Shown here piece after piece: positions 1 to 8,517 of a stretch of DNA of 64,000 nucleotides. How positions within the stretch are numbered: the first letter of the stretch is position 1; each line of letters starts with the position of its first letter. The DNA comes from Pseudomonadota bacterium (GTDB lineage: Bacteria; Pseudomonadota; Alphaproteobacteria; Rhizobiales; Xanthobacteraceae), in contig JAEYRD010000166.1 of assembly GCA_023435725.1 (NCBI GenBank), positions 1 through 64,000 of the forward strand. The letters run 5' to 3'. The notes under the pieces were generated by a model, which did not search any database, had not been told where the DNA came from, and saw only the letters and a list, made by a program, of their open reading frames with translations. The translations under genes and the position numbers were made by a program.

Positions 1-2
1 TG

Positions 3-324
3 GCGGCCCGGTTCGATGTTGCGGTGTCGTCGGTCGTGAAGTGGAGACAGCGCTATCGCGCAACGGGTTCGGTGGCGCCGGGCAAGATGGGTGGTCACCG
101 CAAGCCAGTGCTGGAGCCGCATCGAGCGTTCATCGTCGAGCGGATTAGCCAGATGCCACATCTAACGCTGCACGGGCTGAAGGACGAACTTGCCGCGCGA
201 GGCGTGAAAGTCTCGCACCACGCGGTGTGGACCTTCCTGCGACGCGAAGGCCTCAGCTTCAAAAAAAGCACTGTTCGCCCTTGAAACCGATCGACGACAC
301 GTCCGCATTCTTGCGAACATCTGA
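3..324 (+). pseudogene. IS630-family transposase, N-terminal fragment (truncated at both ends)
   Basis: The frame is open from the left edge (AARFDVAVSSVVKWRQRYR) and reads a helix-turn-helix region followed by a second winged-helix-like segment (HGLKDELAARG, HHAVWTFLRREG), as in the N-terminal half of IS630-type transposases. It stops at 284 just after a run of seven A residues (positions about 261-267). Shifting frame at that run continues the familiar FKK-ALFALE sequence for about 15 residues to a stop at 324. IS630 elements often use such an A-run for programmed frameshifting. The DDE catalytic domain is absent downstream, so this is a remnant with no transposition activity of its own. 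The upstream end lies outside the window. Confidence 0.85.
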
Positions 325-397
325 CGTCATTCGGATATGAGATGTTATGGAAGAACTCGGCCAGCGACCGACTGCGCCTAGCCGGCGCCCGCGCCCG

Positions 398-2380
398 CTA
401 GTTGCCTTCTCTAAGCAAAGGCACGCCACACTCCGCAAGAAACGCGGCCGTTCCGTCGTAGAACGACGGTGGACGCGTTGCGTCAGCCGGATCGCCCATG
501 GGGACGTAGATAATCATCCCCTGTCGCGCCCGTGTGAGCAGGACACGATAGGCGTTTGCCAAATAGATCCTTCGACTGTCGTCGTTGACGTTCTGCCATC
601 GCGTTCCCGAAAAGCGGAACGACCGCCATTTTCCGTCGACCGCCCGAAAGTCGGCATCCCAACAGACGCCCACCCAATCAAGCTCGAGGCCCTGAATATC
701 AAACTCAGTCGCTGGATCCTCCATGTAATAAGACGATCGAACGTCATCTCGTCCATTCAAGAACCAGGTTGTTGCATCGATCTTCTCATGAACGTTGATC
801 CCTTCCGGCTTCAGACGCGATGCTCCAGATGACGCAACCAATCCGACCCGTTCTGACCCTCTCGCCCGATTGCGCAACCACCGCCGCGCCTTCCCCAACT
901 CTCTCGTCAGGACGATCGGATAGGCCGCCTTGATTGCTTGATAGAGCGCTCTCGCTTCCTTCGCCTCCCCAGCGACCACAGCGCCGACAAACTCCGAAAG
1001 CTTCTCGGCCCGAAAGGACCGGACTGACACTCCCAAATGAAGCGCAGGCAGCGACTGGCTATCTAGGCCTTCCAGCAATGCCGGCAGGTCCTGCCCCCAA
1101 TGATAATCGCGATGAGTCAATTGTTCGGATGTGTAGACCTTCCAACCTCGAAAACTGCGTTGGACCGCAGCGAACCATTCAGTCAATCCTGCCTCGCCGG
1201 CATTGATCTCCTGCCCCCCTCCGACCAGGCAAATAATCGTGCACCAGTCGTCATGTCGGTCCATGACACTAATAAGGAACTCCGGTTCAGACATCTCGAA
1301 GTCGGGATGCCCCTTCTTTTGCTTCATAAAGTTGGCGAGATGCTTTGCGTCCCAAGCACGCTGAGCCTCATCAAAGACCGCAACTCGTTCAACCGGAGGC
1401 TCCGTCGTAATCACATTGCCATCCCGGAAATGCATAATGTTTTGAACGAAGCTTTTAACTTTTCGAGCGGCATCTGACTTCTTGCTCTTTTCTCCTCGTT
1501 CCCTCTGCTGAGCATACTCATCGCGAGCAAGCGCCTCGCGCAACACATCTACCAACGGGCCGTTGCCGGACAAAAAGACGGCATGCTCATCCTCATGAGC
1601 CTTGGTCCGCAGCGTTACCAGATTGAGACCGGCCAACGTTTTTCCCGCTCCTGGCACTCCCGTCACAAAGCAAATCGCCTTCTGCCTCTGCGCTTTGGTT
1701 TTCTCGATAATGTCGGCGAGACATGCCGCCGTTTGGCTTAAATTCTTCGCGCCAGCATCGGAACGTGTGATGTCTTCGACCCGGTGTCCTTGGTAAAGGG
1801 CCTGGGCAGCCTCAATGATGGTCGGCGTCGGCTTGTAGCCACTGCGCGCCCATTGCGCGCCGTCGAGCTCTGGTTGCCCCGAAATCTGCGCCAAGACGCC
1901 GTCAACAATTTCGCGGAGGTTGTCTCCGTTCGATCGAATCGGGCTCGCCACCCCATCGCCCCCCAGAACCAGTTTTACGGGCGAGTTGTTTGCCGCGGTT
2001 GCGACAACTAGAGGAACGATGTGCCGGTCGTGACTACCTGCGTGAAAATTCTTCAGATCGAGCGCATAGTCGACCACCTGATCAAGCGCCGCGGCGTCGA
2101 ACTCGCGCGCGCCGACCTTAAATTCAACCACAAAGACTATTCCGGCGGTGGTCACCACCAGATCGGCACGCTTGCCCATGCGTGGGATAGAAAATTCAAA
2201 AGCGACCCAGCCGTCGAGGCCGTCTAGTTCGGACTGGACAATGCGGATTTGCTCGAGCCACGCATTGCGCTGCAGCGCATCCAATGCGAACGGATTGTTT
2301 TTGGCAAGATGTCCAAGGATAGACTCAGCACTCTGATCCACTAGCTCCTTGACTGAGCTAGAGTAAAATGACCCATTCAT
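398..2380 (-). CDS. DUF2075-type SF1 helicase/ATPase with N-terminal PD-(D/E)XK-like domain
   Basis: About 660 residues from the ATG at 2380; an upstream in-frame start at 2470 would overlap the divergent exonuclease gene. Residues 60-95 carry a nuclease-like D-x(12)-E-x-K arrangement (ADLVV then VVEFKVG). A P-loop NTPase follows with Walker A GVPGAGKT near residue 241 and Walker B VAVFDEAQ near 337, and a C-terminal superfamily 1 helicase-like motif NAYRVLLTRARQG near 615. This architecture matches DUF2075 (Schlafen group 3-like) proteins, many found near restriction or other defence genes. The probable role is ATP-dependent nucleic-acid remodelling or cleavage in the cytoplasm; the substrate is unknown. 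It is divergently transcribed from a DEDD exonuclease with only about 28 bp between the chosen starts. Domain calls are by motif; a defence role is inferred. Confidence 0.85.
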   Translation of the reverse strand: MNGSFYSSSVKELVDQSAESILGHLAKNNPFALDALQRNAWLEQIRIVQSELDGLDGWVAFEFSIPRMGKRADLVVTTAGIVFVVEFKVGAREFDAAALDQVVDYALDLKNFHAGSHDRHIVPLVVATAANNSPVKLVLGGDGVASPIRSNGDNLREIVDGVLAQISGQPELDGAQWARSGYKPTPTIIEAAQALYQGHRVEDITRSDAGAKNLSQTAACLADIIEKTKAQRQKAICFVTGVPGAGKTLAGLNLVTLRTKAHEDEHAVFLSGNGPLVDVLREALARDEYAQQRERGEKSKKSDAARKVKSFVQNIMHFRDGNVITTEPPVERVAVFDEAQRAWDAKHLANFMKQKKGHPDFEMSEPEFLISVMDRHDDWCTIICLVGGGQEINAGEAGLTEWFAAVQRSFRGWKVYTSEQLTHRDYHWGQDLPALLEGLDSQSLPALHLGVSVRSFRAEKLSEFVGAVVAGEAKEARALYQAIKAAYPIVLTRELGKARRWLRNRARGSERVGLVASSGASRLKPEGINVHEKIDATTWFLNGRDDVRSSYYMEDPATEFDIQGLELDWVGVCWDADFRAVDGKWRSFRFSGTRWQNVNDDSRRIYLANAYRVLLTRARQGMIIYVPMGDPADATRPPSFYDGTAAFLAECGVPLLREGN

Positions 2381-2408
2381 AGTGAAGCTAAGAGCCCCCG
2401 TAAAACCT

Positions 2409-3317
2409 ATGGTTGACCCTATTTCATCGGATCGCAGCGATCTAGCCATGATGGCGGAAGCGCTGGCCAAATCCCCCGACTATCGCGTGCTCCGAAGGCT
2501 TGTGCCTCGATCTGAATTTGCTCCCTGTGACGGGCAGGCGATGAAAGCCGGCATCCTTCTAGACGTCGAGACGACTGGCCTCAACACAGCGCTGGATGAA
2601 GTTATCGAACTTGCGATGATCAAGTTCCAGTATTCGGCAGACGACCGAATAGTGCAGATCACAGACGTATTTTCATCGTTCAATGAACCGTCCAATCCGA
2701 TACCCGCCGAGATTACCGAGCTCACCGGGATCACCGACGAGATGGTCTTGGGTCATCGCATCGATCCGGATGCGGTTTCCGCGTTTGTTTCAGAGGCGGT
2801 TGTCGTTGTCGCTCACAATGCGAGCTTCGATCGCAAATTCGCTGAACGCTATTGGCCGGCGTTCGAACGTAAAGCATGGGCTTGCTCCGCGACAGAGATC
2901 GAATGGCGCAAGCATGGCTACGACGGATCTCGACTTGGCTATCTGCTGGTCGGCGCGGGTCTATTCCATCAAGCCCATCGCGCTATTGACGACTGTCGAG
3001 CGCTCATTGAGATCCTATCCAAAGATGTCCCCAAATTGGACCGGACGGCATTTGCCCTTCTGCTTGAGCGAGCACGGCGAAGAACTGTTCGCATATGGGC
3101 CGAACAATCCCCTTTTGAGCTTAAGGACATGCTTAAGAAGCGAGGGTATCGATGGAGCGACGGCGCGGATGGAAGACCTCGCTCCTGGTACGTTGATGTC
3201 GACGAGATCGACCATGTCGCGGAGATCGACTTCCTCCGAAAGAATATCTATCTGCGAGATCTCGATCCACGAATACAGTTTATGAGCGCGACTAATCGGT
3301 TTTCGAGTCGAGTGTAG
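2409..3317 (+). CDS. DEDD-family 3'-5' exonuclease (DnaQ-like)
   Basis: About 302 residues from the ATG at 2409. A GTG at 2382 is an alternative, and ATG codons at 2448-2451 are possible too. None has a convincing ribosome site. ExoI is ILLDVETTGLN (Asp52, Glu54), ExoII AHNASFDRKF (Asp141) and ExoIII HRAIDDC (His190, Asp194), giving the full DEDDh set of the DnaQ/DNA polymerase III epsilon fold. After residue 215 there is a short C-terminal domain with the pattern KKRGYRWSDG...RSWY, found in stand-alone rhizobial exonucleases rather than in replicative epsilon subunits. The likely reaction is 3'-5' hydrolysis of DNA or RNA ends. Its start abuts that of the DUF2075 helicase, so the two may be co-regulated from one divergent promoter region. 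Confidence 0.85.
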   Translation: MVDPISSDRSDLAMMAEALAKSPDYRVLRRLVPRSEFAPCDGQAMKAGILLDVETTGLNTALDEVIELAMIKFQYSADDRIVQITDVFSSFNEPSNPIPAEITELTGITDEMVLGHRIDPDAVSAFVSEAVVVVAHNASFDRKFAERYWPAFERKAWACSATEIEWRKHGYDGSRLGYLLVGAGLFHQAHRAIDDCRALIEILSKDVPKLDRTAFALLLERARRRTVRIWAEQSPFELKDMLKKRGYRWSDGADGRPRSWYVDVDEIDHVAEIDFLRKNIYLRDLDPRIQFMSATNRFSSRV

Positions 3318-3802
3318 ACCGCGCGAATATAATGAGGGTGCAAGGCACCAGCTCCGGTAGCGTTACACGATCATCCCATTCTGTCTCCTCCAGTATTTAC
3401 CCTCCCCCTACTGAATTTCGCGACAATTTTTGGCGCCACGAGCGCGACCAACTCGCCAGCGTTCGAAAACAAATGCGCAAATCGAACCTTGCTACCGACA
3501 CATCTGACGGGTCATCGCTGCCGAAAAGCTTGGAAGTACTTGACTTTGCGATTGTATTTCTCGGGAGCTCATCGGGCCTCGCTGCGGGGATCGACCGAGC
3601 CCATCGGAAATCTGGGATAAGTGAAAAAATCTCTGAGTGAGAGTGGGGCCGGTCTTCACACAAAGAAGGCGTGGAGGAAGTGACCACCCCCCATCTGCAC
3701 TCTGCGGTCTGACGTACATTCATGATCGCTCAGTTGAGACGTCGTCGCGGACAAGTCGCTGAAGTGGTAGGCTACAGCGGTTTCGGACAACCAGGGCAGC
3801 CG
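3318..3802. other. Intergenic region upstream of the hydrolase-TPR gene
   Basis: Both strands carry only short overlapping open frames without recognisable motifs or good ribosome sites. No tRNA-like fold, tandem repeat or strong terminator was seen. An ATG at 3722 is in frame with the following gene and would extend it by 27 residues of basic, low-conservation-looking sequence. The region presumably holds the promoter of the 3803 gene. Confidence 0.4.
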
Positions 3803-6800
3803 ATGTCTGATCTTTTCAAGGTTGCAGGCCCTGACAAGGAACCGAGTAGCAGTGTCGTGTTGGTGCATGGCCTCGGTGGTCATCACTACGATACATGGCG
3901 GTGCGGCGCAGCCCCGGAGCCCTGGAACGTTGACAAGACATTTTGGCCGCTCTGGTTGGCGCGAGACCGTCAAGCGCTTGCCGTTTACGCAATCGGCTAC
4001 AGGGCGCCGGTCTCGCGCGTCCGTGGAACAGCGATGCACTTGACGGACCAGGCGACGAACATTCTAGCGAGGTTTCTTGCCGAACCGGCGCTCATAGACC
4101 GACCATTAATCTTCATTGGACACAGCCTGGGCGGGCTTATGGTCAAACAGCTATTACGAACGGCGGATAGCATCGCACGTTATGACGTTCGCGCGGAAGC
4201 TCTGATCGAGCGCGTCGAGAAAGTCGCCTTTCTTGCCACTCCACACTCGGGGTCTGCCTTGGCAAGTTGGGGAGATCGGCTGCGCGTTTTGGTGCGGCCT
4301 TCGGCGGCGACCACCTCTCTGGTGCGCAACGATGCAAACCTGCGCGACCTAAACAATTGGTATCGCGAGTGGGCCAATGCACGCGGCATCGCACACCTGA
4401 TCCTGACCGAGGCTAAGCCGACTACGGTCCTCGGGTTGGTTGTCCCACCCGACAGTGCTGATCCCGGGCTCGCGAACGTGCGATCAGTGGCGATTGACGC
4501 TGATCACAAGAGCATTTGCAAGCCAATTGATCGCACGAACGAAATCTACGTTCTCTTGCGAGACTTCATCGCGCGGTCGGTTCAGCGGGCGAAGCCGCTA
4601 CCAGATGTGGTCGTGGGCAAGCTTCTCGCTGCTCTCAACGCACGTGGCGAGATAGCGCGGGCAGCCGAAGCAGGTGTCGAGAGGCGAACTATCCTCGAGT
4701 TGGCGCGAAGGTTGAGGCCCGACGAAGTGCTCGATTTTGACCAGGCGGTCGCTGAATTGACTGCTGTCGTTGAAACCGCCGTTGAGATCAGTCAAAAGGG
4801 TGCACGTGGCAGCAATCTTGACGGCTTCGTCGATACTGTTCTCGCCACCATTGCCGTCAAGACTCGCGCCGGGGACATTGAGGGTGCTGCGAGGGAGGCT
4901 GATCAGGGCTTTACGGAATGGGAACGCGCAGAAGCCGAGCGCAGTGCAATCTCTGTCCGGAGCGGGATTGCTCTTCTTGAAGCGGGGTTGGCGCAGGACA
5001 TCTTACGCCGTGACGCATTGGCAGCTGCGGCGCGAGTAACAAGGATTGTGGCACTCGAACATCCCGACGACGCCTCCGCCCGTTTTGCGTCCACGCGCGA
5101 GCGGCGAGAAAAATTCTTTGAGCGCGGCGACCAAAAAGGGATCAATTTCGATCTCCTGCTCGCGATTGAGATTGCCCGCCTCGAGCTTGATTCAGCGCGG
5201 GATGCGAAGCAGCGCGGGACGGCGCTCGACGATCTGGGTGAGGCGCTTCGAAGGCTCGGCGAGCATGAGAGCGGCACCGCACGGCTCGAGGAGGCCGTTG
5301 CCGCGTTCCGCGCCGCCCTAACGGAGAGAACCCGCGAGCTCGCACCGCTCGATTGGGCCTCGACCCAGAGGAGCCTCGGCAGCACCCTCTGGCGGTTAGG
5401 CGAGCGCGAAAGTAGCCCCGCCCGGCTCGAGGAGGCGGTTGCCGCCTGCCGAGCGGCGCTTACGGAAGGAACCCGCGAGCGTGTGCCGCTCGATTGGGCC
5501 TGGACCCAGAACACGCTCGGCCTCGCCCTCTGGAGGTTGGGTGAGCGCGAGAGTGGCACGGCTCGGCTCGAGGAGGCGGTCGCCACCTTCCGCGCGGCGC
5601 TAAGGGAGAGAACCCGCGAGCGCGTGCCGCTTGATTGGGCTGTGACCCAGAACAACCTCGGCCTCGTCCTCTCGAGCCTCGGCGAGCGCGAGAGCGGCAC
5701 CGCCCGGCTCGAGGAGGCGGTCGCCGCCTTCCGCGCGGCGCTGATAGAAGGAACCCGCGAGCGCGTGCCGCTCGATTGGGCGATGACCCAGAACAACCTC
5801 GGCAACGCGCTCGTGGCGCTGGGCGAGCGAGAGAGCAGCACCGCCCGGCTTGAGGAAGCGATTACCGCCTACCGCGCGGCGCTTACGGAGAGAACTCGCG
5901 ATCGAGTGCCGCTTGATTGGGCCATGACCCAGAGCAACCTCGGCGGCACGCTCCGGGTATTGGGCGAGCGTGAAAGCGGCACCGGCCGGCTTGAGGAGGC
6001 CGTTGCCTCCTTCCACGCGGCGCTTACTGAAAGAACCCGTCAGCGCGTCCCGCTCCAATGGGCTATGACCCAGAACAACCTCGGCAATGCGCTCTCATCG
6101 CTGGGTAAGCGTAAATCCGGCACCGCTCAACTCGAGGAGGCGGTTGCCGGCTATCGCGCGGCGCTTACAGAATACACCCGCGAGCGCGTACCGCTCCAGT
6201 GGGCTATGACCCAGAACAACCTTGGCAATACGCTCTCGACGCTGGGTGAGCGCGAGAACGGCACCGCCCGGCTCGAGGAAGCGGTTGTCGCGTATCGCGC
6301 GGCGCTTACCGAGTACACTCGCGATCGCGTGCCTCTCGATTGGGCCATGACCCAGAGCAACCTCGGCGACGCCCTCCGGGCGCTGGGCGAGCGCGAGAGT
6401 GGCACCGCTCGACTCAAGGAGGCAGTTGCCGCCTGTCGCGCGGCGCTTGAAGAGAGGACTCGTGAGTGCGCGCCGCTCGAATGGGCCAAGACGCAGAACA
6501 ACCTCGGCAACGCGCTCCGCGTGCTCGGCGAGCGAGAGAGCAACACAGCCTGGCTCGAAGAGGCGGTCGCCGCCTATCACGCGGCACTTGCGGAAAGCAC
6601 CCGTGAGCGGGCGCCGTTCGAGTGGGCCGAAAGCACGGCCAATCTAGGTTTTGCAAACATGCTGCTTGCCGAGCGAACCGGCGACGCGCCACTGGCCAAG
6701 ACAGCCCTCTCACAAATTGAACTTGCTCTCGCCGCGGCGCACAACAGTGGTGATATGCGACGCGTCGAGCACTACGCGACACAATTGCCTAGGGCTCACG

Positions 6801-6829
6801 CTATTGCTGAAAGGTTGAGTAGCCGCTGA
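3803..6829 (+). CDS. Alpha/beta-hydrolase (lipase/esterase-like) fused to a C-terminal TPR array
   Basis: About 1008 residues from the ATG at 3803, preceded by CAGGGCAG; the in-frame ATG at 3722 is an alternative. Residues 15-260 form an alpha/beta-hydrolase domain: VVLVHGLGGHHYDTW (oxyanion region) and nucleophile elbow IGHSLGG (Ser about 108). A TPGSAL-like segment and DADHKSICKP, which could supply the catalytic His, follow. A helical linker follows, then ten tandem 47-residue TPR-like units (core LEEAVAAFRAAL...LDWAMTQNNLG) to about residue 970. Hydrolase-plus-TPR proteins of this plan are common in bacterial conflict and signalling loci, where the TPR array senses a partner and the hydrolase acts on lipid or protein. 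No signal peptide is seen, so it is probably cytoplasmic. Substrate unknown; involvement in defence is inferred from neighbourhood only. Confidence 0.75.
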   Translation: MSDLFKVAGPDKEPSSSVVLVHGLGGHHYDTWRCGAAPEPWNVDKTFWPLWLARDRQALAVYAIGYRAPVSRVRGTAMHLTDQATNILARFLAEPALIDRPLIFIGHSLGGLMVKQLLRTADSIARYDVRAEALIERVEKVAFLATPHSGSALASWGDRLRVLVRPSAATTSLVRNDANLRDLNNWYREWANARGIAHLILTEAKPTTVLGLVVPPDSADPGLANVRSVAIDADHKSICKPIDRTNEIYVLLRDFIARSVQRAKPLPDVVVGKLLAALNARGEIARAAEAGVERRTILELARRLRPDEVLDFDQAVAELTAVVETAVEISQKGARGSNLDGFVDTVLATIAVKTRAGDIEGAAREADQGFTEWERAEAERSAISVRSGIALLEAGLAQDILRRDALAAAARVTRIVALEHPDDASARFASTRERREKFFERGDQKGINFDLLLAIEIARLELDSARDAKQRGTALDDLGEALRRLGEHESGTARLEEAVAAFRAALTERTRELAPLDWASTQRSLGSTLWRLGERESSPARLEEAVAACRAALTEGTRERVPLDWAWTQNTLGLALWRLGERESGTARLEEAVATFRAALRERTRERVPLDWAVTQNNLGLVLSSLGERESGTARLEEAVAAFRAALIEGTRERVPLDWAMTQNNLGNALVALGERESSTARLEEAITAYRAALTERTRDRVPLDWAMTQSNLGGTLRVLGERESGTGRLEEAVASFHAALTERTRQRVPLQWAMTQNNLGNALSSLGKRKSGTAQLEEAVAGYRAALTEYTRERVPLQWAMTQNNLGNTLSTLGERENGTARLEEAVVAYRAALTEYTRDRVPLDWAMTQSNLGDALRALGERESGTARLKEAVAACRAALEERTRECAPLEWAKTQNNLGNALRVLGERESNTAWLEEAVAAYHAALAESTRERAPFEWAESTANLGFANMLLAERTGDAPLAKTALSQIELALAAAHNSGDMRRVEHYATQLPRAHAIAERLSSR
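5285..6694 (+). repeat. Ten tandem 141-bp coding repeats (47 residues each)
   Basis: The codons for LEEAV recur at exactly 141-bp spacing from 5285 to 6554, giving ten in-frame units. Each holds the sequences EEAV..(Y/F)RAAL, ERTRER, PLDWA.TQ and NLG..L. The DNA is repetitive enough to allow unit gain or loss by slippage or unequal exchange. The tenth unit degenerates after its first half. Confidence 0.9.
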
Positions 6830-6959
6830 CCGCGGCAAGTTCGCTGCTCCCGCCTCATCAGCCGGTGGCTTTTTGTATTTAATTCCGCGATTTTGCGTAT
6901 GAACGAGGAAGACCGGTCCCTAGAACGCCTCACCTAAACTTTCGACTACCCCCTCCCCT

Positions 6960-6996
6960 GTCAACCTGACTGTCAACCGCGTCAACCTTGTCAACC
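6960..6996 (+). repeat. Four GTCAACC direct repeats (iteron-like)
   Basis: GTCAACC occurs at 6960, 6972, 6981 and 6990, with spacings of 12, 9 and 9 bases. Short same-orientation repeats near replication-initiator-like genes can be iterons or repressor sites; here the nearest candidate (8966-9568) is 2 kb away, so that role is speculative. Confidence 0.5.
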
Positions 6997-7464
6997 TAAC
7001 TTTTCGGTGCCTTCAGCTACCGCAGTGGCGGGGTGCGAATTACCCGCAATGGATCTGTGTTGCCAGAGGGACCCGCGATTGAGTGGACTGCCGCTCGTCT
7101 TCCAAGATGAATAGCGCTAGCAGAACTACCAGTCCCAACGGGAACAGGTAGGCAGTCCCCGTCTTTGCAAGTCATTCACCCGTTCGCGGTCGGAACAGGT
7201 GGAACATCCCTTTAATGAAGCCGCAGATCCACTTGGCTCAATCCTTCCGTATCGGAAGAATTGGGCAGCGCGCTGCCGGGATGGTCGCAAGGGCGGCCGG
7301 CCGTGCTCGGAAAACTGTCAGAGGTTTGGAAGCCGAGCACGGACAGGTCGACGGCGCCGGAGCGCCGCAAGGACTCCATCTCGCGGGCGAGCAGCTGTAG
7401 GGGTGCCACGGGTGGCCACCCCACTTGGCTCTCCGTCTGCCGCACTGCTTACCCCTAGGTCCCA

Positions 7465-7491
7465 AAAACCCTTCCGACAAGGAAGGGTTTT
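7465..7491. terminator. Perfect hairpin, probable bidirectional terminator
   Basis: AAAACCCTTCC - GACAA - GGAAGGGTTTT forms an 11-bp stem with a 5-base loop. The stem ends in T4 on the plus strand and, by symmetry, on the minus strand, so it can terminate transcription both ways. Confidence 0.65.
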
Positions 7492-7630
7492 CATGGCACC
7501 CGCAAAGGAAGGTAGCATCTTGCTCATTTCGGAGGCGGCTATGTCCCGGCCTCCTGCAGCGTGAGCTGAGTACCGCGATTGCCGCTCTAATTGGTGCTAC
7601 TGAGAACAACAAAAATTCTGCCTGACAGGG

Positions 7631-7657
7631 AGAATTGTTCCCGCTTGGAACAATTCT
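7631..7657. promoter_or_regulatory. Perfect 11-bp inverted repeat
   Basis: AGAATTGTTCC - CGCTT - GGAACAATTCT is perfectly symmetric, about 85 bp beyond the stop of the leftward HTH gene. It may be a terminator for that gene (T-poor tail, so weak) or an operator. No assignment is possible from sequence alone. Confidence 0.5.
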
Positions 7658-7740
7658 TTCCGGGGTTGGTCGCGCAAAAACCGCTATCGAACTGGAAGAG
7701 GTTTCCCGGTTGAGCGAGGCAGGCAGGAGGCCCGTGACGC

Positions 7741-8046
7741 CTAATCGTTCCGGTTGAGAACCGTTAGGGTCGGCTTACGCCGGCGCCTCACCATGCTCAT
7801 CCGCATCGGTGGCGAGGAAGTTCGATAAGGCTCACTCGGTTCGAGGAATCTTTCTATGTCGCTGCGTGTAAACACGCGGTGGGGCTTCTTGCGACCGCCC
7901 CCTTTGATGCGCGACGGCAGACGACCGGCATCGATATGGCGCTTGATGGTTTTACGATCCATGGGAAAGAGCGCAGCGAGCTGCGGCACGTCGATAACGA
8001 CGAACGTCGCAAAGTGGGCTTCTAAGGCTGATGGCAGCGCTTCCAT
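7741..8046 (-). CDS. Small helix-turn-helix DNA-binding protein (excisionase/MerR-like)
   Basis: 101 residues. The start at 8046 is chosen because CACGGAGGAAGCCT immediately precedes it, a strong ribosome site; the frame is open further upstream but without one. Residues 20-65 read VIDVPQLAALFPMDRKTIKRHIDAG followed by a basic turn and FTRSDIERFL, the helix-turn-helix plus wing of the HTH_17/AlpA-excisionase group. The C-terminus is very basic (RRRRKP). Such proteins act as recombination directionality factors or regulators of integrated elements. It lies downstream of other leftward element genes but is separated from them by 470 bp. The exact role is not determinable. Confidence 0.65.
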   Translation of the reverse strand: MEALPSALEAHFATFVVIDVPQLAALFPMDRKTIKRHIDAGRLPSRIKGGGRKKPHRVFTRSDIERFLEPSEPYRTSSPPMRMSMVRRRRKPTLTVLNRND

Positions 8047-8517
8047 AGGCTTCCTCCGTGCGGCCCCCGGCCTTATGCGAGAATCAACTCCCCAACGATA
8101 CCTCAACGGAAAAGTAGACGGACGGACTTTTTCGCGACGCCATGGCCCGTGGTTCGCAATCGGAACAGCGGGACCATGCCGGCCTAAGAACGAAGTCTGG
8201 CTTGTCGCATGCTCGGTGGTGAAGGTTTGTTGCGGAGGACATAGGCGAGCTATCCCAATGCATTCGCATCGAGATGCTTCCCATGTCCTCATCGATCTAT
8301 GCTCGGCGGAGCCAGGCCCGTCGCTCTCGGACCCTGCACTGCCGATGGCAGACGTGCAGGTCGCGTCTACTTGCAGCGCCGCTCATCGCGCCGGCAGCCA
8401 CCCTCACGCTTGAGGCCGGGTATACCTTGGCTGCATCCCACGGTAGGTATCATCGTCGACGCCGCCGCCGTTAACCGACCAGCACCCACGAACTCACGCA
8501 AAAGGAACAAAATGGAT
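8047..8517. other. Intergenic region between element genes
   Basis: This stretch lies between the two leftward genes 8518-9174 and 7741-8046. The frames open here are arginine-rich and lack good starts. No tRNA, repeat array or clear hairpin was found. The immediate leader of the HTH gene with its GGAGGA site lies at its left end. Confidence 0.4.

Larger units (their letters stand above)
6830..7740. other. 911-bp gene-poor region with repeats and hairpins
   Basis: No convincing protein gene was found; open frames here are short, mutually overlapping and lack good starts. The stretch contains four GTCAACC heptamers (6960-6996), a perfect 11-bp hairpin at 7465-7491, a second at 7631-7657, and an imperfect GC-rich hairpin near 7397-7420 (GGGGTGCCA / TGGCCACCCC). 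It separates the rightward hydrolase-TPR gene from the leftward HTH genes. It could hold an origin, a small RNA or simply decayed mobile DNA. Confidence 0.5.

Noticed and set aside
5600..6580. Minus-strand open frames across the TPR repeats
   Set aside because: They repeat with the same 141-bp period as the sense gene and are pure shadows.
6960..6996. CRISPR array
   Set aside because: The units are 7 bases with 2-5-base gaps, no spacers of array size, and no cas genes anywhere in the window.
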